Below are positions 1 through 12,105 of a DNA stretch of 61,858 nucleotides, in pieces. The stretch's first letter is position 1. Each line of letters opens with the position of its first letter. Position numbers and translations under genes: made by a program. The notes below the pieces were generated by a model. The model searched no databases, was not told the origin of the DNA, and saw only the letters and a list, made by a program, of their open reading frames with translations. This DNA is from Ettlia oleoabundans (lineage: Eukaryota > Chlorophyta > Chlorophyceae > Chlamydomonadales), in assembly GCA_019693395.1 (NCBI GenBank), contig JAAMXP010001158.1:1-61858 (forward strand). Reading direction: 5' to 3'.

Positions 1-229
1 GGGGGCACACGCGCGCGCCCCCTTCTAGAGTAGGCACCCTCCTGCCTGGAAAGTCTTGTTGGGCGCAGACGGTCTGGTCTGCATATGGGAGTGTTTGCTT
101 GTGCGCACCAAATGGATGCTTCTATGTGCGGCCCAGATGTCGAAACAATCAGCCAGACGAGCCTCATGGCCAGCATAACTCAGGCCCGCCTCTCCCCCTT
201 GTTTCTGTCTCTTTGCCCTCCCCCCGCAG

Positions 230-1774
230 GCACATTACTCAAGTCCTGGAGGCTATGCGAGTGCAGGGCATACAGCCAGCGCCCTCCGAGCCCGCTGTCC
301 TGGGCGTGCCCCCAGCAGCAAAGGAGGGCGGTGCAGTGGATCCCACCCTGCCGTCGCCGATAACTCCAATTCCGGTGCTGCCCGAGCAGCCGCCACATGA
401 GGTGCCAGAGGAGGCAGAGCTGGAGGCGCCCGCTGATGTGGCAGCGCAGTCAGCGCCACTTGGCACAGCAGGCACAGCAGGCACAGCAGGCACTGCTGCA
501 GCTCCAGCAGCTAAGGAAAAGGAGTCGGACGTGGGCCCCGAGGCGGGGTCGGGGGCAGGGCCGGATGCCAAGCTTGCCTCGGCCAAGGAGCGTGAGAGGG
601 GCAACGAGTGCTTCAAGAAGCGGCAGTGGGAGCTGGTGAGTGGGCAAGCCTGGTGCTGGCCCCTGCCACATGCTGCGTGCGCCTTTCCTGTCAGCTCAGT
701 GCCCACCTTGTGTCTCGCTGTTTGCTGCTTGTTTCTTGGTGCATCTGATATCGTTCTCCTCCTGCCCGGCCTTCCATTCCACCTTCCCTGCTGATCCTGT
801 CTTTTTGCTCCTCGCCTCTTGCCTGCCCGTCTGCTGCCTCCCGGCTTACCATCTGCCTGCGCCTCTGCCTGCCTCTGCACGCTCACCTGCTTCAGGCCCT
901 GCGCCACTACCAGCTTGCGTGCCAGCTGGACCCCGCCTGCAAGCTGGCCCCGGCAAACAAGGCCGCAGCCCTGCTGAAGCTGCGGCGCTGGGGCGAAGCA
1001 GCAGAGGCGGCAACCGAGGTGCGCCGCACGCCCTCCCCCCACCCCCCACCCCACACACACACACGCACACACACCACCCCCCTTTTGGTTATGCTACAGC
1101 CACTCCCCTCACTGCGGCTCCTGTGGCGCTTTGGATGCAGTGCATTTAGCTGGGTGGCTGTCATAGCAAGGATACTGCCCAAGGATAGTTGCCATCTCAG
1201 TTCCCCGCATGGCGTGCATGCTCTGCTGCGTGGAACCCCTCTCTTTGATTATTGGACAAAAACATCATCACTCCTCGGCTTGCGCTTTCTTCAGGCACTT
1301 GCCATCGATTCGAGTTTCACCAAGGCGCGCTGCCGCCGAGCCCACGCGTATGCGGGCGACAGGAGCTGGCACCTGGCGCTGATTGACATGCAGGTGGGGC
1401 GGTTGGATCCTGGCTGGGGACGAGAGAAAGCAGGGGATCCATGCAGGAGATATGGTCTTTGCAGCCTGGTACCATCCACTGGGCCGTTCCATAAGAGTTT
1501 GGTCAGAGCTATAGGGGACTTTCGAGGGCCGCAGTGGCACTTTGGCCTGGACACCCTCTGGTCTAGTGCTGCCACTGCCATCGTGTTTCTGCTTATACCC
1601 AAATATTTAACTTACCCCTTGGCTTTGCTCCTTAATGTGCAGCTGGTGGCGGAAGCCGACCCCCAGGACTTTGCCGTGCAACGGGAGCTGGCGAACATGA
1701 GGGAGGAGGCGAGGGAGGATGGGCAGGCACAGTTCATGGGAGACATAGTCAGCGGAAACCCGCTGTTTGTTTGA
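230..1774 (+). CDS. TPR co-chaperone-like protein, RPAP3-like (5' end incomplete)
   Basis: This is the C-terminal part of a protein with one three-repeat TPR domain. Exons are 230-635, 896-1018, 1295-1393 and 1643-1774, all joining in phase. The first visible exon begins at an acceptor and opens in mid-codon, so the start lies left of it or outside the window. A Pro/Ala/Glu-rich stretch with a short GTA repeat precedes the TPRs. The carboxylate-clamp residues that bind the C-terminal EEVD of Hsp70/Hsp90 look present: Lys and Asn in KERERGNECF, Asn in APANKAAAL, and Lys/Arg in TKARCRR. The nearest families I can name are RPAP3 and similar Hsp90 adaptors; this is inferred from the TPR pattern (PANKAAALLKL) only. 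The protein ends shortly after the third repeat with a charged helix, so a C-terminal RPAP3 domain is absent. TGTAA occurs at 2121 and 2128, about 350 bases past the stop. Confidence 0.75.
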
Positions 1775-2551
1775 GGCGGACCTGTAGGTGGGTGATTACT
1801 GATATCAATACTTGTAGTCGTCCCTCACAATGGCGTGAGGGGGTGAGATAGAAGTGCAAGTAAGCGACTAGTAAGGCTGACGTATTAAACTATTGGAACC
1901 AATGTTTGTTTGGGGTCCAGGCACAGTAACTTCTGCTGACATGGTCCTTTCCTCCTGCCTGTCTGCCCTCCTCCTTCAGGCTGCATCCAATGAAGACAGG
2001 TTGGCCTCGCCTCGAACCACTGGCACTAGAAGTTAGTGGCTGCACAGTTTACACAGCAGCCTGCAGGCGATCACTGTGCAAGTCATTGCAAGGATATGGG
2101 CTGTGGCCAATGAAACAGTCTGTAACATGTAAAGACAATGACTCAACATGTGCGGTACCAACCACCCACAGCTTGGCATTGTTACAGGGGTAAGCGTACA
2201 CGCATGCTTCTGTACATGTTGAGCACAATCAAGGCACGAATTTGCAAGCATGCAGACATGACAAGGTGGGAGGCACAGAGCTTCGTTGTATGCGTGGCAA
2301 ACAGCATAGGACATCGATGCATATGAAGCAGTGCACAGGGACGCAATCAAGGCGCAGGAAAGACTGATGGTGCGGCCGTGACAGAGGGAAGTCGGCAAAG
2401 CAGGGCATGTGTTGCGAGGATACCAAGGTTGGCAGCATTTAACCAGGTGTTCATTCGCAGTACACCGCCCTCTGTACATTTGGGGCTTGTCGGCCGGCTG
2501 TGTCATCTGCCGTTGGGACACAAGCGGTTCGCGATGACCCCACACACCAGT
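1775..2551. other. Intergenic, convergent 3' ends
   Basis: This lies between two convergent genes. Two TGTAA poly(A) motifs at 2121-2132 would serve the upstream plus-strand gene. No further coding exon could be recognised. Confidence 0.6.
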
Positions 2552-4835
2552 CTAGCTAGCCACTCTTCTGGCTGCCACAGTGAGAGCGCCGCCCGCCACC
2601 GCAACGCCACGTCGCCCGCACTCTGGCAAGCGGCAGAGGTAGACGATGGGGATCGCGGAGGCAAGGGACATCATGAGTGCCACCGCAAAGGCGCCCCACC
2701 TGCACACACATAAAAAGATAGGGCAGGCAGCAAGCAGCGGCAATATCGAACATTGCAGCTCGTGAAGCAGGGTATCGGCGCAAGTATGTTGACGGCGGCG
2801 TGCCGGCACGTGGTTACCGGTTATCTGCCAGCCGGTGAGACAGCTAATATGTGAGTGGAAGGAGCATCAGCAGGCAGCTCCACATGCGCAGGCAGCAGGT
2901 GGCAGGATCAGGCCCGGCGGCAGTTGGCGGGCATACCAGAGATCATTGCAGGTCTGGTCGGGAAGCTGCAGCTGGGCACAGAGGGCCTCCGCTGCGAAAA
3001 AATGGGGAAAGCGCGAGAGTAGGAGCAAGAACAGGGATGAAAATGTACTGAGGACAAAATCAATGGGCCCCAAGCGGGCAAAATCCCGCAGACAATGCAC
3101 ATGCCTCAAGGCAGCACACTGTGGTTGTCTCTCGTGCGCTGCAACAGTGGCTGGTGCAACACCCTTTCACCTGCGGCAGTGAGCCCAAAGTTGAAGATGA
3201 AGGGGGCCAGCATGCCGAGCACTAGCGGGCAGGCAATGCACCACCACAGCGGCACCTGCAGGTGCAACAGAGGTATGCAGGGCGGCATTGGTGTAGCGCA
3301 GGCAAGGCGATTGAATGTGCTCAACTTGGTGGGCCACATGCCAGCAGGAACAGTGCAACTAAAGTTGGCCAACCACTAAACAATGGCCACGATATGCCTC
3401 TCAGCAAGGTGTAAGGAATGCGGCAATGAGTGCACGATTGACCACCCTACCTGAGACGCCATCAGCAGGGTGACTGAGGTGGCGCCTGCCTTGGCAAACA
3501 CAGCTGCCAGTGCGAGCAGGCAGGCCTGCAGCAAGCATTTTTTCGAAACTAGCCGTTGGTGGCACTATGAGAGGAAATCATGAAAGCAAACGATGGTTGC
3601 TTTCATCACAAAAAATGGGAGATGGCTTCGCACTTTTCATTGGATATTGACAATGCGGCAGCCGACGCACCTTGCCCTGCTTGAGCAGCACGCCTGCATC
3701 AGCCGCCTGCTCTGCCAGCATCTCAACAAATGAGGCTAGTAGGGCGCTCAGGCTGCCACCACCAACACCTTGATTTCCTATAGTTAACGCCACTCCTGCT
3801 GCCTGCAATGTAACCTCCTCATCTGACTCTGGTGGTGCTTCACCTACTGCACCCAAGTCACCATCGGATTTTGCCTCTGTTGCAGATCCTGAAGCTGCTG
3901 CCTCTGCTGATGTGGCTTCGCCTGCCACCCCCACCACCATCTTGTTTGCAAGTGCTGCATCCAGCACCAGCCTGCCGCTGCTGGCCTCCCACACTGCACA
4001 AGGGCCGCTACCCGTAGTGCATGCGGGCAATGGAGCAGCCTCCAGCCTAAAAGGAAACAAGCGGCGCCCAATGGAGGTCTCAAGCACTCCTGCCGCTGCA
4101 TTAAGCGCCGCTACAGCGGGATAAAGCACCGGCCTCAGCTTGATGGCTGTCTTATCTATCGTAAAGAAGGGGGTGGTTTTGCTGCGGCGTGTCAGGGTGC
4201 CGTTGCCAGGCAGGATGAGCAGGAAGGCGCCGGAGTAGCGCAGGGACTGTGACAGCACGGCGTCAATGGTGGCAGATGCATCTGCAGCAGCAGGGCACGC
4301 ACAGCGGGTTGGGCTGATGGATCGTGTGCAGGGTCATCCCGCAGACGCAATTCAAGGTAGCGGATGGGCTGGACACTGGGTGTTAGGCAGCCAGCATATA
4401 TGACTAAGTAACGCTAAACCTGCGTACCAACGTACAGCCAGCCATACACCGTACATAATCCCGGTGCAAGCGGGTGTGCGCACCGAAGGCAGCAAACTTC
4501 ACTCCACTGCGCCATCCCACACGGTGCATCGCATCCAATGCCAGGCCGCCCAAGGCAGCCGCGGCTGTGGGCTGCATGCCAGGAGCTGGCTCTACTGCTG
4601 CCTCTGTTGGGCGGTCCATGGGTGCGGGACGCGCTGCCCCCTCCGACAGCATCTGTCGCACCACTTCTTGCTGCCGACGCTTTTCCAGGAAGGCGGACAA
4701 AGCGCTGCAGTCCACCTGCTGGGCGGTGGCATCCGAGAGCCACATGATGAGGGCGGTGACTAGTGCCGCCGTGCAGGCCAGTATCGGCACACTCAGCCTG
4801 CTGCTGGGGCGATGGGGGTGGTCAATATGCTGCAT
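2552..4835 (-). CDS. Multi-pass membrane protein of unknown family
   Basis: I do not recognise the family. Six exons (4835-4450, 4313-3671, 3525-3451, 3255-3171, 2991-2937, 2699-2552) join in phase to a 463-residue protein, which supports the model. The N-terminus has a hydrophobic span (about residues 15-35, around VTALIMWLSD). A long soluble part follows, with an NGT glycosylation-type site and an Ala/Glu-rich acidic linker. Three hydrophobic segments then come in the last 120 residues (ACLLALAAVF, WWCIACPLVLGMLAPFIFNF, FAVALMMSLASAIPIVYL). Between the last two lies a short loop with two cysteines. The soluble part probably lies on one side of an internal or surface membrane. The weakest junction is the acceptor of exon 2, chosen because it alone keeps frame and phase. 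I considered Mpv17 and the BT1 folate transporters, but neither fits along the whole length. Confidence 0.65.
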
Positions 4836-5370
4836 ATCGTCTTACACCGCACAAGCGCTAACCTGCAGGTTGAAATATTGGCGAAATGATCGAGTTATTC
4901 AAAGCTGGGGGAGCCCCTTGTCCAAGGCTGGCACAAGCTGGGCGGACCGGGCGCCAGGCGACAATACTGAAGCCTTACTGCCAAGTTGAAGTACCGGCAG
5001 CGCTACCATTGCAGCGTACGGCCCCTTTAGATCCACTGCACCATACTCAAATGTCAACAGCACCTCGTTTGCTACTAAGGCCCACCTGGGCCGAATGGCG
5101 GTTTGGGTGTGTTCAGGGCGCCTGCGCTGCACGCAAAAACATTGGCACAATACAGCTGAACCTGTAGGAACGAATACTTCATTGGGGCAGATCAAAAAGA
5201 GGTGACGAGGGCCTTTGGAACCGCGCAGCACGCCCGGCATGCTGGGCGCTAAGTTAGATATCCCGACATGCAAGTCGCAACTACGGTTCAGCTCCACAAA
5301 TAAGATTCGGACATTGATTACAAAACGTAAAGATATTCCGGTCACCCTGGAGGTCTCACAAGAGCAAGCC
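4836..5370. promoter_or_regulatory. Divergent intergenic region
   Basis: This lies between the starts of the membrane-protein gene (-) and the DNL zinc-finger gene (+), so it must hold both 5' regions. It is less GC-rich than its flanks around 5280-5340. I see no defined promoter motif. Confidence 0.4.
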
Positions 5371-6595
5371 ATGAGTGGCCTTGGCCGGGTTGCACGACGG
5401 CTCTCTGGAATGCGGTACGATGTGCTGATGGATGGCGGGGTGCAGCATATGGTTGCCGCTGAACGGGCATCTTGGAAGCCCTCCGCCGTATTCGTTCCGC
5501 GCTGGTTGCCTGCAGTGGGCTGAGCGATTTGCTGGCGGATGCTGGGCTTGCTATTGGCAGCGCACGGCAACTCCCTTGGGCGCTCACGGCGCTTCGGTCG
5601 GAAGCCGCCGCTGCTGGCGTCACCCCCAAAGCAGCACCTGCCGCCACTGAACCATCGTCGAGTGTTGCCAGCAGCAGCCAGCGGCAGCAACTGGAAGATA
5701 CCTCTGAAGCCAGCGCGACCCGCAGCGCCAGTACAGCAGAGCTTCAAGCGGCAGCAATGGCGGCAGCAACAGCTCTTCGGGCCCGCTTGTCAGGCGGCCA
5801 GATTGACTTCCAGCGGCGTGAGGTGAGTTGCGGTTGGATTGGACATTGCTCTTTATTAATTAAGATTTGTAAGTAGGACTTGTAACCCGCAGCTGTGCAC
5901 AGAGTAGGTGGTAACGATTGCCCTGGGTGGCATGCTGTACGCGAGTTGCCACACGTTGCTGGGATTGCGGCGGAAACCATCTTGCCGCTGCTTCTAGAGA
6001 ATCGGGGGCCTGGTGCGCGTGTCCTGCAACCACCCACACAATCATGCCACCTTGCATGCAGCTCATGATGCTCTTCACCTGCACCAAGTGCAACACACGA
6101 GCCGCCAAAGCATTTAGCAAGCAGTCATACGAACAGGGGGTGGTGATTGTGCAGTGCCCTGGCTGCCAGAACAAGCACCTGATTGCCAACAACCTGGGCT
6201 GGTATGGTCAGAAAGGTGAGAAGAGGTTGTATGAGCCAACAGTTACAGAACTACTGCAGCTAGGGCCACAAACTGTAAGGTGGCCCATGCGCTCAGCTGG
6301 TGTTCCTGGGGTGAACTTGTGTAGATTACGGGCGTGATGACGGTGTCGAGAGAATTATTCAGTTCCCAGCTCTCCCGCTTTCGATCACCCTCCCCATGCA
6401 TGCGCAGGTACGGTTGAGGAGTTCGCGGAAGCAAGGGGCAGCACAGTGGTGCGTCATCTGGCTGATGGAACAGTTGAGTTGAGTCCAGAGGATTTGCTGG
6501 GGCCCTCGCTGGCGGCTGAGGCCAGCGCGTCTGTGTCGGGAGCACCAGCATCAGCTGGCAACGGCAGCGGCAGCGACAGTTCCACACAACCGTGA
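5371..6595 (+). CDS. DNL-type zinc finger protein (Hsp70 escort protein, HEP/Zim17-like)
   Basis: The exon 6062-6215 encodes the DNL zinc finger: a CTKC pair, a CPGC pair, and the HLIANNLGW stretch matching the DNL signature (Asn-Leu-Gly). This family keeps mitochondrial or plastid Hsp70 soluble and active. The last exon, 6407-6595, gives an acidic, Ser/Gly-rich tail. The preceding exon ends at 5822 (FQRRE then GTGAGT) and encodes an Ala/Ser-rich stretch fit for an organelle presequence plus linker. The 5' end is the problem. This exon's frame closes upstream at 5460, while another frame is open from an ATG at 5371 (MSGLGRVARRLSG) up to the same place. The two would join smoothly (ERA to ILEALRR) if one A were present near 5469. 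Either a base is missing in the assembly, the gene is frameshifted, or the true start is elsewhere, for example the in-frame ATG at 5757. Confidence 0.75.
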
Positions 6596-7629
6596 CAAGG
6601 CAGCAAATTGTCGAGCCGAGGTGTGTGAACAGCATTTTCGTAGCATCACAAATTTCACACTGCCTTTCTACCTGAACTTTGCTGCCAAGCAGTTGGAGTT
6701 TTCTTGCAAAAAGCAGTGCCCTTCTGGCCATCAAAACATTGCCCGGTCAGAAGTCATGGCACACTGCGTGCAGTTGTTGCAGTACAGAGTCTATCCGCAG
6801 TTTTATCCCTGTGCCTTGCTACTGTGCTGCGCTCGACATGCAACGTATATATACGATGGATACACATTGTTGATTTATTGCAGAAACAAACATGGGAGAA
6901 ACATGCGGCAATATTATATCCTGTAAGTTGCGTGTTGTCATTTGTGGAAGGCTATTGTTGGGAACAGCACCATAACTTCTGGTAAGCTATCGTGGTGCAT
7001 GGTGACATATGTTGTGTGACACATTGACACGCACGGCATAGCAAAACCTAGGATGCACAGCAGTTACATGACAGGCATATGGTGCATTTCTTCTTGAACC
7101 AAGAAAAGGAGCAAAAATCTGCTAGAAGAACCAAATGAAGATCTCAATGAAAGTGTAATGAACTTGCCGACTGGCTCACAAGAACAAGCGGCACGTAGAT
7201 GGGTGGGGCAGAGTCTAGTTAAGACAGCCAGGCAGCACATGGCTACCAACATTTTGGAGATGGGGGCGCGCCAGCTTACCGGCATACCATGGGAACACAT
7301 GCGTGTGGCTGACTGCACGTATGCCTAGGTAATCGCTCCAGCAGAAGATGTCAGCAGGATAAAGGTATTGGTCAATGTGAAACTTTTTGGGAGGATACCT
7401 TTGAGCAGTTGCCGGCTGCTGCTTGCAAAGCAGTGTGGGGCAGCTCCAGGTGGTTCGAGGCAAGATGTTGTTCACAAGGGTTTGAGTGGGTGCAGTCAGA
7501 CATAAATAAGCCTGCAACGCCCGGGCCACACAGCCATGCTGTGGCATTCCACTCTGCATCCAACGTTCTTAAAACTCCAGACACAAGCTATGAGGGCAAA
7601 CTTTTATCACCCAGGAGACAGCGGCACAC
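6596..7629. other. Intergenic, convergent 3' ends
   Basis: TGTAA at 6922-6926 is a likely poly(A) signal for the zinc-finger gene. The expected last residues of a PFOR protein were searched for on the minus strand but not found. No other gene is visible. Confidence 0.5.
6922..6926 (+). terminator. Putative TGTAA poly(A) signal of the DNL zinc-finger gene
   Basis: TGTAA, the usual green-algal poly(A) motif, 327 bases after the stop. Confidence 0.35.
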
Positions 7630-8220
7630 CTGTTTTCTCTGCTCAGAAAGTCTTCCAGCGCCCCCTTGATCTCTTTGAGTCCAGCACCAGCCTGCCCTCC
7701 CCCTCTTTGGCACCCGCTTGGTAGCGGTACAGTGGCCAGTACCTGCAGTGCAGGAATCAAAAGCAGCACACTCTAAGCTTGGCTGTAGGTTTGATTGACA
7801 TGTTGCAACTCGCAACAAAACCTGCCCCCACGCTTTGCGAAGGCCCTGCAGATGATGTGAATGCCCGAGCCCGCCCCCAAGCCGGGATCATCCCTACCAC
7901 CAGCCTCACCCGCTGTCCACAGCCATGCGTGCGTCGGTATGGCTGTCAGCCATTGAGGGCATGCCATGCATGATGCAGGGCGAGTAGGCCACGACCAGGC
8001 TGGGACCCTTGTGGGCCTCCGCTTCGCTCAATGCCTTGATCACCTTCGCCCAGGAGGCGGGGCAACACGGAGGTTGCAGCTTGACACCTTGCCGCACAGG
8101 TAGCACATTAGACAAAAGACCACCAGCACCGCCGCTGTCGCCACCGTTACAGTTGCTAAAAGGACATGCACGGCATCATGGGCACAACAGGGGACGGGGA
8201 GTTCATATGTGAACAAATGC

Positions 8221-8270
8221 AGCACAGCACAGCACAGCACAGCACAGCACAGCACAGCACAGCACAGCAC
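8221..8270. repeat. (AGCAC)10 microsatellite
   Basis: There are ten perfect tandem copies of AGCAC. The tract lies between the domain II and C-terminal exons of the PFOR relic, where several hundred codons are missing. Confidence 0.95.
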
Positions 8271-9153
8271 GCTCTGCAAAGGTGGATCGACGGGGTAAAC
8301 TATCGCGGGCCAAACTATCGCCCAGCTAGCCAGCAAACCTCGGCACTGGCAAGGTTCAGCCTACTGGTGCAGCTCACACCCTATAGCGCCCTGCTGCACC
8401 TTGAGGAGGCCCACCCTCTCCTCCTGTCCACGCATATGCCACACTGCAGCCTCGAGAGCTGCCCATGGCCACTACGACATGCTCCGCCTGCAGGTGGTGC
8501 ACAGGAGCATACAGAGGGGCAAGGAAGCCGGGGGTGGGACAACAGGGCTGGCAACCGAGCTGGCATCTGTTAATTAAAAATTCGACGGCCATACACAGCT
8601 ACATGATTGGTTTGTTTGCTACTGTCTGCAAGTGGCGTGCAGTGCGAGACACGGGCCGAGGACAATGCCGCCGCTTGCCTTGGCAGCGCTCACTCCTGCC
8701 AGCTCGGCCAGCAGTGGCGCCATTTGCTCATTGCTGATGACCCCTATCTGCGCAGCAGCACAAACATGTCACATGTCACATATCACAGAAAAGCCAAGAG
8801 GGTTGCAATACCATGACTTCACTCTGGTCAAAATGGAAAATGGAAATGGAAATGATACGCCCTGGGCGTGGGTTGAGGAACGCCTGGTTCTCAGCCGCAA
8901 CTGCTGGCGGGGGTGGCAGATCTTCCCATACTGGCCAGTTTATTTCCAGCGTTCAGGATCCGACCCTTGGGTCCCCTTGGAAGCGGGATACCAGGTTACC
9001 GTAAATCATTTAGCCATTCCCCACTCTGGTCGATCTAAGCATTTGTGCGCTCAGTTGCACGGGAGACAGCAGCTGCTGACCCGTCCCTTCACAAGCATCA
9101 AGCATCCCTCCGGCTACCCTCACTCAGTCATGCTGACAAGCCGTAAGGAGCTA

Positions 9154-9402
<249 letters not shown>

Positions 9403-9609
9403 TCATTTCGTGTAGGATGTATGAAGCATATGCATGTATACATTTATGTATAAGTTGATGATATTATGAGGGAAGGACTTGGGTTGCGTTGTTTCTGCCG
9501 TTGGGCTGCCTGCCGTCTGCAAGCGGCACAAGCGAGAGGCCCGTACGAATGTGGATCTCATTCACACGTCAAAACCCTACATTCAAGTGCGACATGCACA
9601 TATGCGTCA

Positions 9610-9789
<180 letters not shown>

Positions 9790-9888
9790 CTAGGGACGTC
9801 CACTTCGGGAAGGCGCATTACTAGCCAAAGGTACAGATGTCAGCTAGCCAGGATCAATCATAGCAGGGTTGGAGGCAGGAAGGCGTCA

Positions 9889-10248
<360 letters not shown>

Positions 10249-10863
10249 TTACTGCTACTGCAGGAACCCCCAATAAGTCCAAGCTACTGCGGCAGGTGTG
10301 CTTCAATAGTGGGCAGCCAACCCATGCAATGCTGCCTGCCCCACTGAGTTCGACAGAAATCCTAACTGGGCTAGCTGAGTTCTCGGTTGAAAGGATACAA
10401 TCCTTACAATGGCAGGTACCTTGCTTTAACCTATATGATCACCAGAGAAAGCTCTCCTAGCAAGCCTGCAAAAGCATGCAATGGGTGCCTCCCTCCTAGT
10501 TGCCCGCCATCCACCCGCACCTGCATGACGTTGCCGTGCAAGTTTTGTCGTCCCTCATGACGCCACTGATCCACAAGCTCTCCCATGGGAGTGGCTGGAG
10601 TGATGGGGTAGATGAAGGAAACATCGCTGAGGGCATAGGCGATGCGCGCAGCCGCCTCATTCCCGTCCCTGCGCCGTGCATGTGAGGCGACCGTCATATC
10701 CTGGGCAGAAGCAGACAGCTGGGTTGTTATGAGGATAATGAAAGTGTCACATCGAGTATTAAAGGTGTCGGCAGAAAGACATGGATATATCTGTTTCCAA
10801 ACAAGCATGGACGGGCATTTCTGCAGCTCACATTGGCGCCTGCGTTTGGTCAGTTGAGGCCAT

Positions 10864-11894
10864 GGTGGCAGGGACTGGTTTGGGAGTGGGCGGCTGAGGC
10901 GCAACGACTGCTTGTGAAGTTGGGCCCTGCCCAGGATGAGGGTTAGTTAAACCGCCGCCTATAGATGTGGCGGCTTGCTGGTTGCAGCTCACAGGCAGAA
11001 CTCCTCGCCTGCAGGTAAGGGACTGGGAGAAAGGAGGCGGGTAGTGGCAGCAGTGCAGGCCCCAGTCCAGTTGTAGGCCCCTGACTGCTCATCTTGATCT
11101 GTACGTTGGGAACAAGATGCTGTCTGCTTCGCACGCTTGCCTGACTAGACTGGGAAGGGCGGTGATGTACGAGTTGTGGACAAGGCGATGTGACACGCTG
11201 GGGGCCGCCGTCGCCTTAAGGGGCAGTCCGGGCGCCAAGGCCAGGAGCTCCATTTTTGACGTGGTACCGCCTCGAATCAACCTTGCACTAGTTGTTCCAA
11301 CTGCCAAAACCGGCGGGCTCCAAGGGCGATGACCGGTCTCGCAGTTGCGTGACATATTAGAGCTGGAAAGATGTTTAACATGCGGGTAAATTTGCTAATA
11401 TGTTTCAGGCTTGCGACAATCAATGGTCTCGTAAAGGAGACGTGGGACGAGACCTGCCCTCCACGCTGGCAGTTGCCGCGTGTCCTGCGATTAATGAACC
11501 CTATAGAAACCTCCAATAACTCGTTTACAAAAGGCTCATCGCGTTGGACACATCCTTGCCCAACGATGCAGCAGTGCTCCAGGCCGCGGTGTGTGGTCAC
11601 CTGGGCGGCGCCCCCAACCGTGCAGTGTATCAATCGTACTAGCCATGCTTGTTGTGCCGGTAAATTAGGCGCTGGGCGGCGCATGACTGTCAGCATGTAG
11701 TCGCAACAAGTATCGAATTAGAACGTGTCGCATTACCGTGGTTGAAGCGAAAGGGCATTCGCTGGGTCACTTGTGTACTACTTGTTAGTACATGGTCAAT
11801 AATCAGCATTACGTATACATCATGAGGGCCAGACAAATGGCGGTTAGTTTGAACAGTTTGATAAACGAGGTATGATTGGGACCTTAAGAAACTG

Positions 11895-11925
<31 letters not shown>

Positions 11926-12105
11926 GGCGCGCGCGGTAGCAACGTGATGATACAAGCCAACAGCGAGGCAAGGGCACATGTGGGAGACAAGCACCCCACC
12001 TCGAATGTGTCTGGACGAACAGGCCCGAGATTGGATGGAGGAATCACTGCTGTTTAAAGGCCAGGAATGCAGAATTGTTGGGACGAAAGATGACCAAATG
12101 GAATG
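10864..12105. other. Intergenic region with GT and poly-G tract
   Basis: This lies between the 5' end of the PFOR relic and the 3' end of the first F-box gene, both minus. No coding exon was recognised. It would contain the old PFOR promoter. A GT run followed by 19 consecutive G residues lies at 11895-11927. Confidence 0.5.
11909..11927. repeat. G19 homopolymer next to (GT)n and (GC)n
   Basis: Nineteen G residues follow a short GT repeat and precede GCGCGCGC. The length of such a tract is error-prone in sequencing. Confidence 0.9.

Noticed and set aside
4404..4835. Mpv17/PMP22-like N-terminus of the membrane protein
   Set aside because: One hydrophobic segment and an ALDAMHRVGWRSG stretch are vaguely similar, but the rest of the protein does not fit that family.
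4899..5747. 282-codon open frame on the minus strand
   Set aside because: It lies antisense to the DNL zinc-finger gene and its 5' region and shows no motif; the plus-strand exon with a matched donor explains the stretch better.
8040..8336. Frame with repeated Leu-Cys-Cys-Ala-Val
   Set aside because: It is only the translation of the AGCAC microsatellite.
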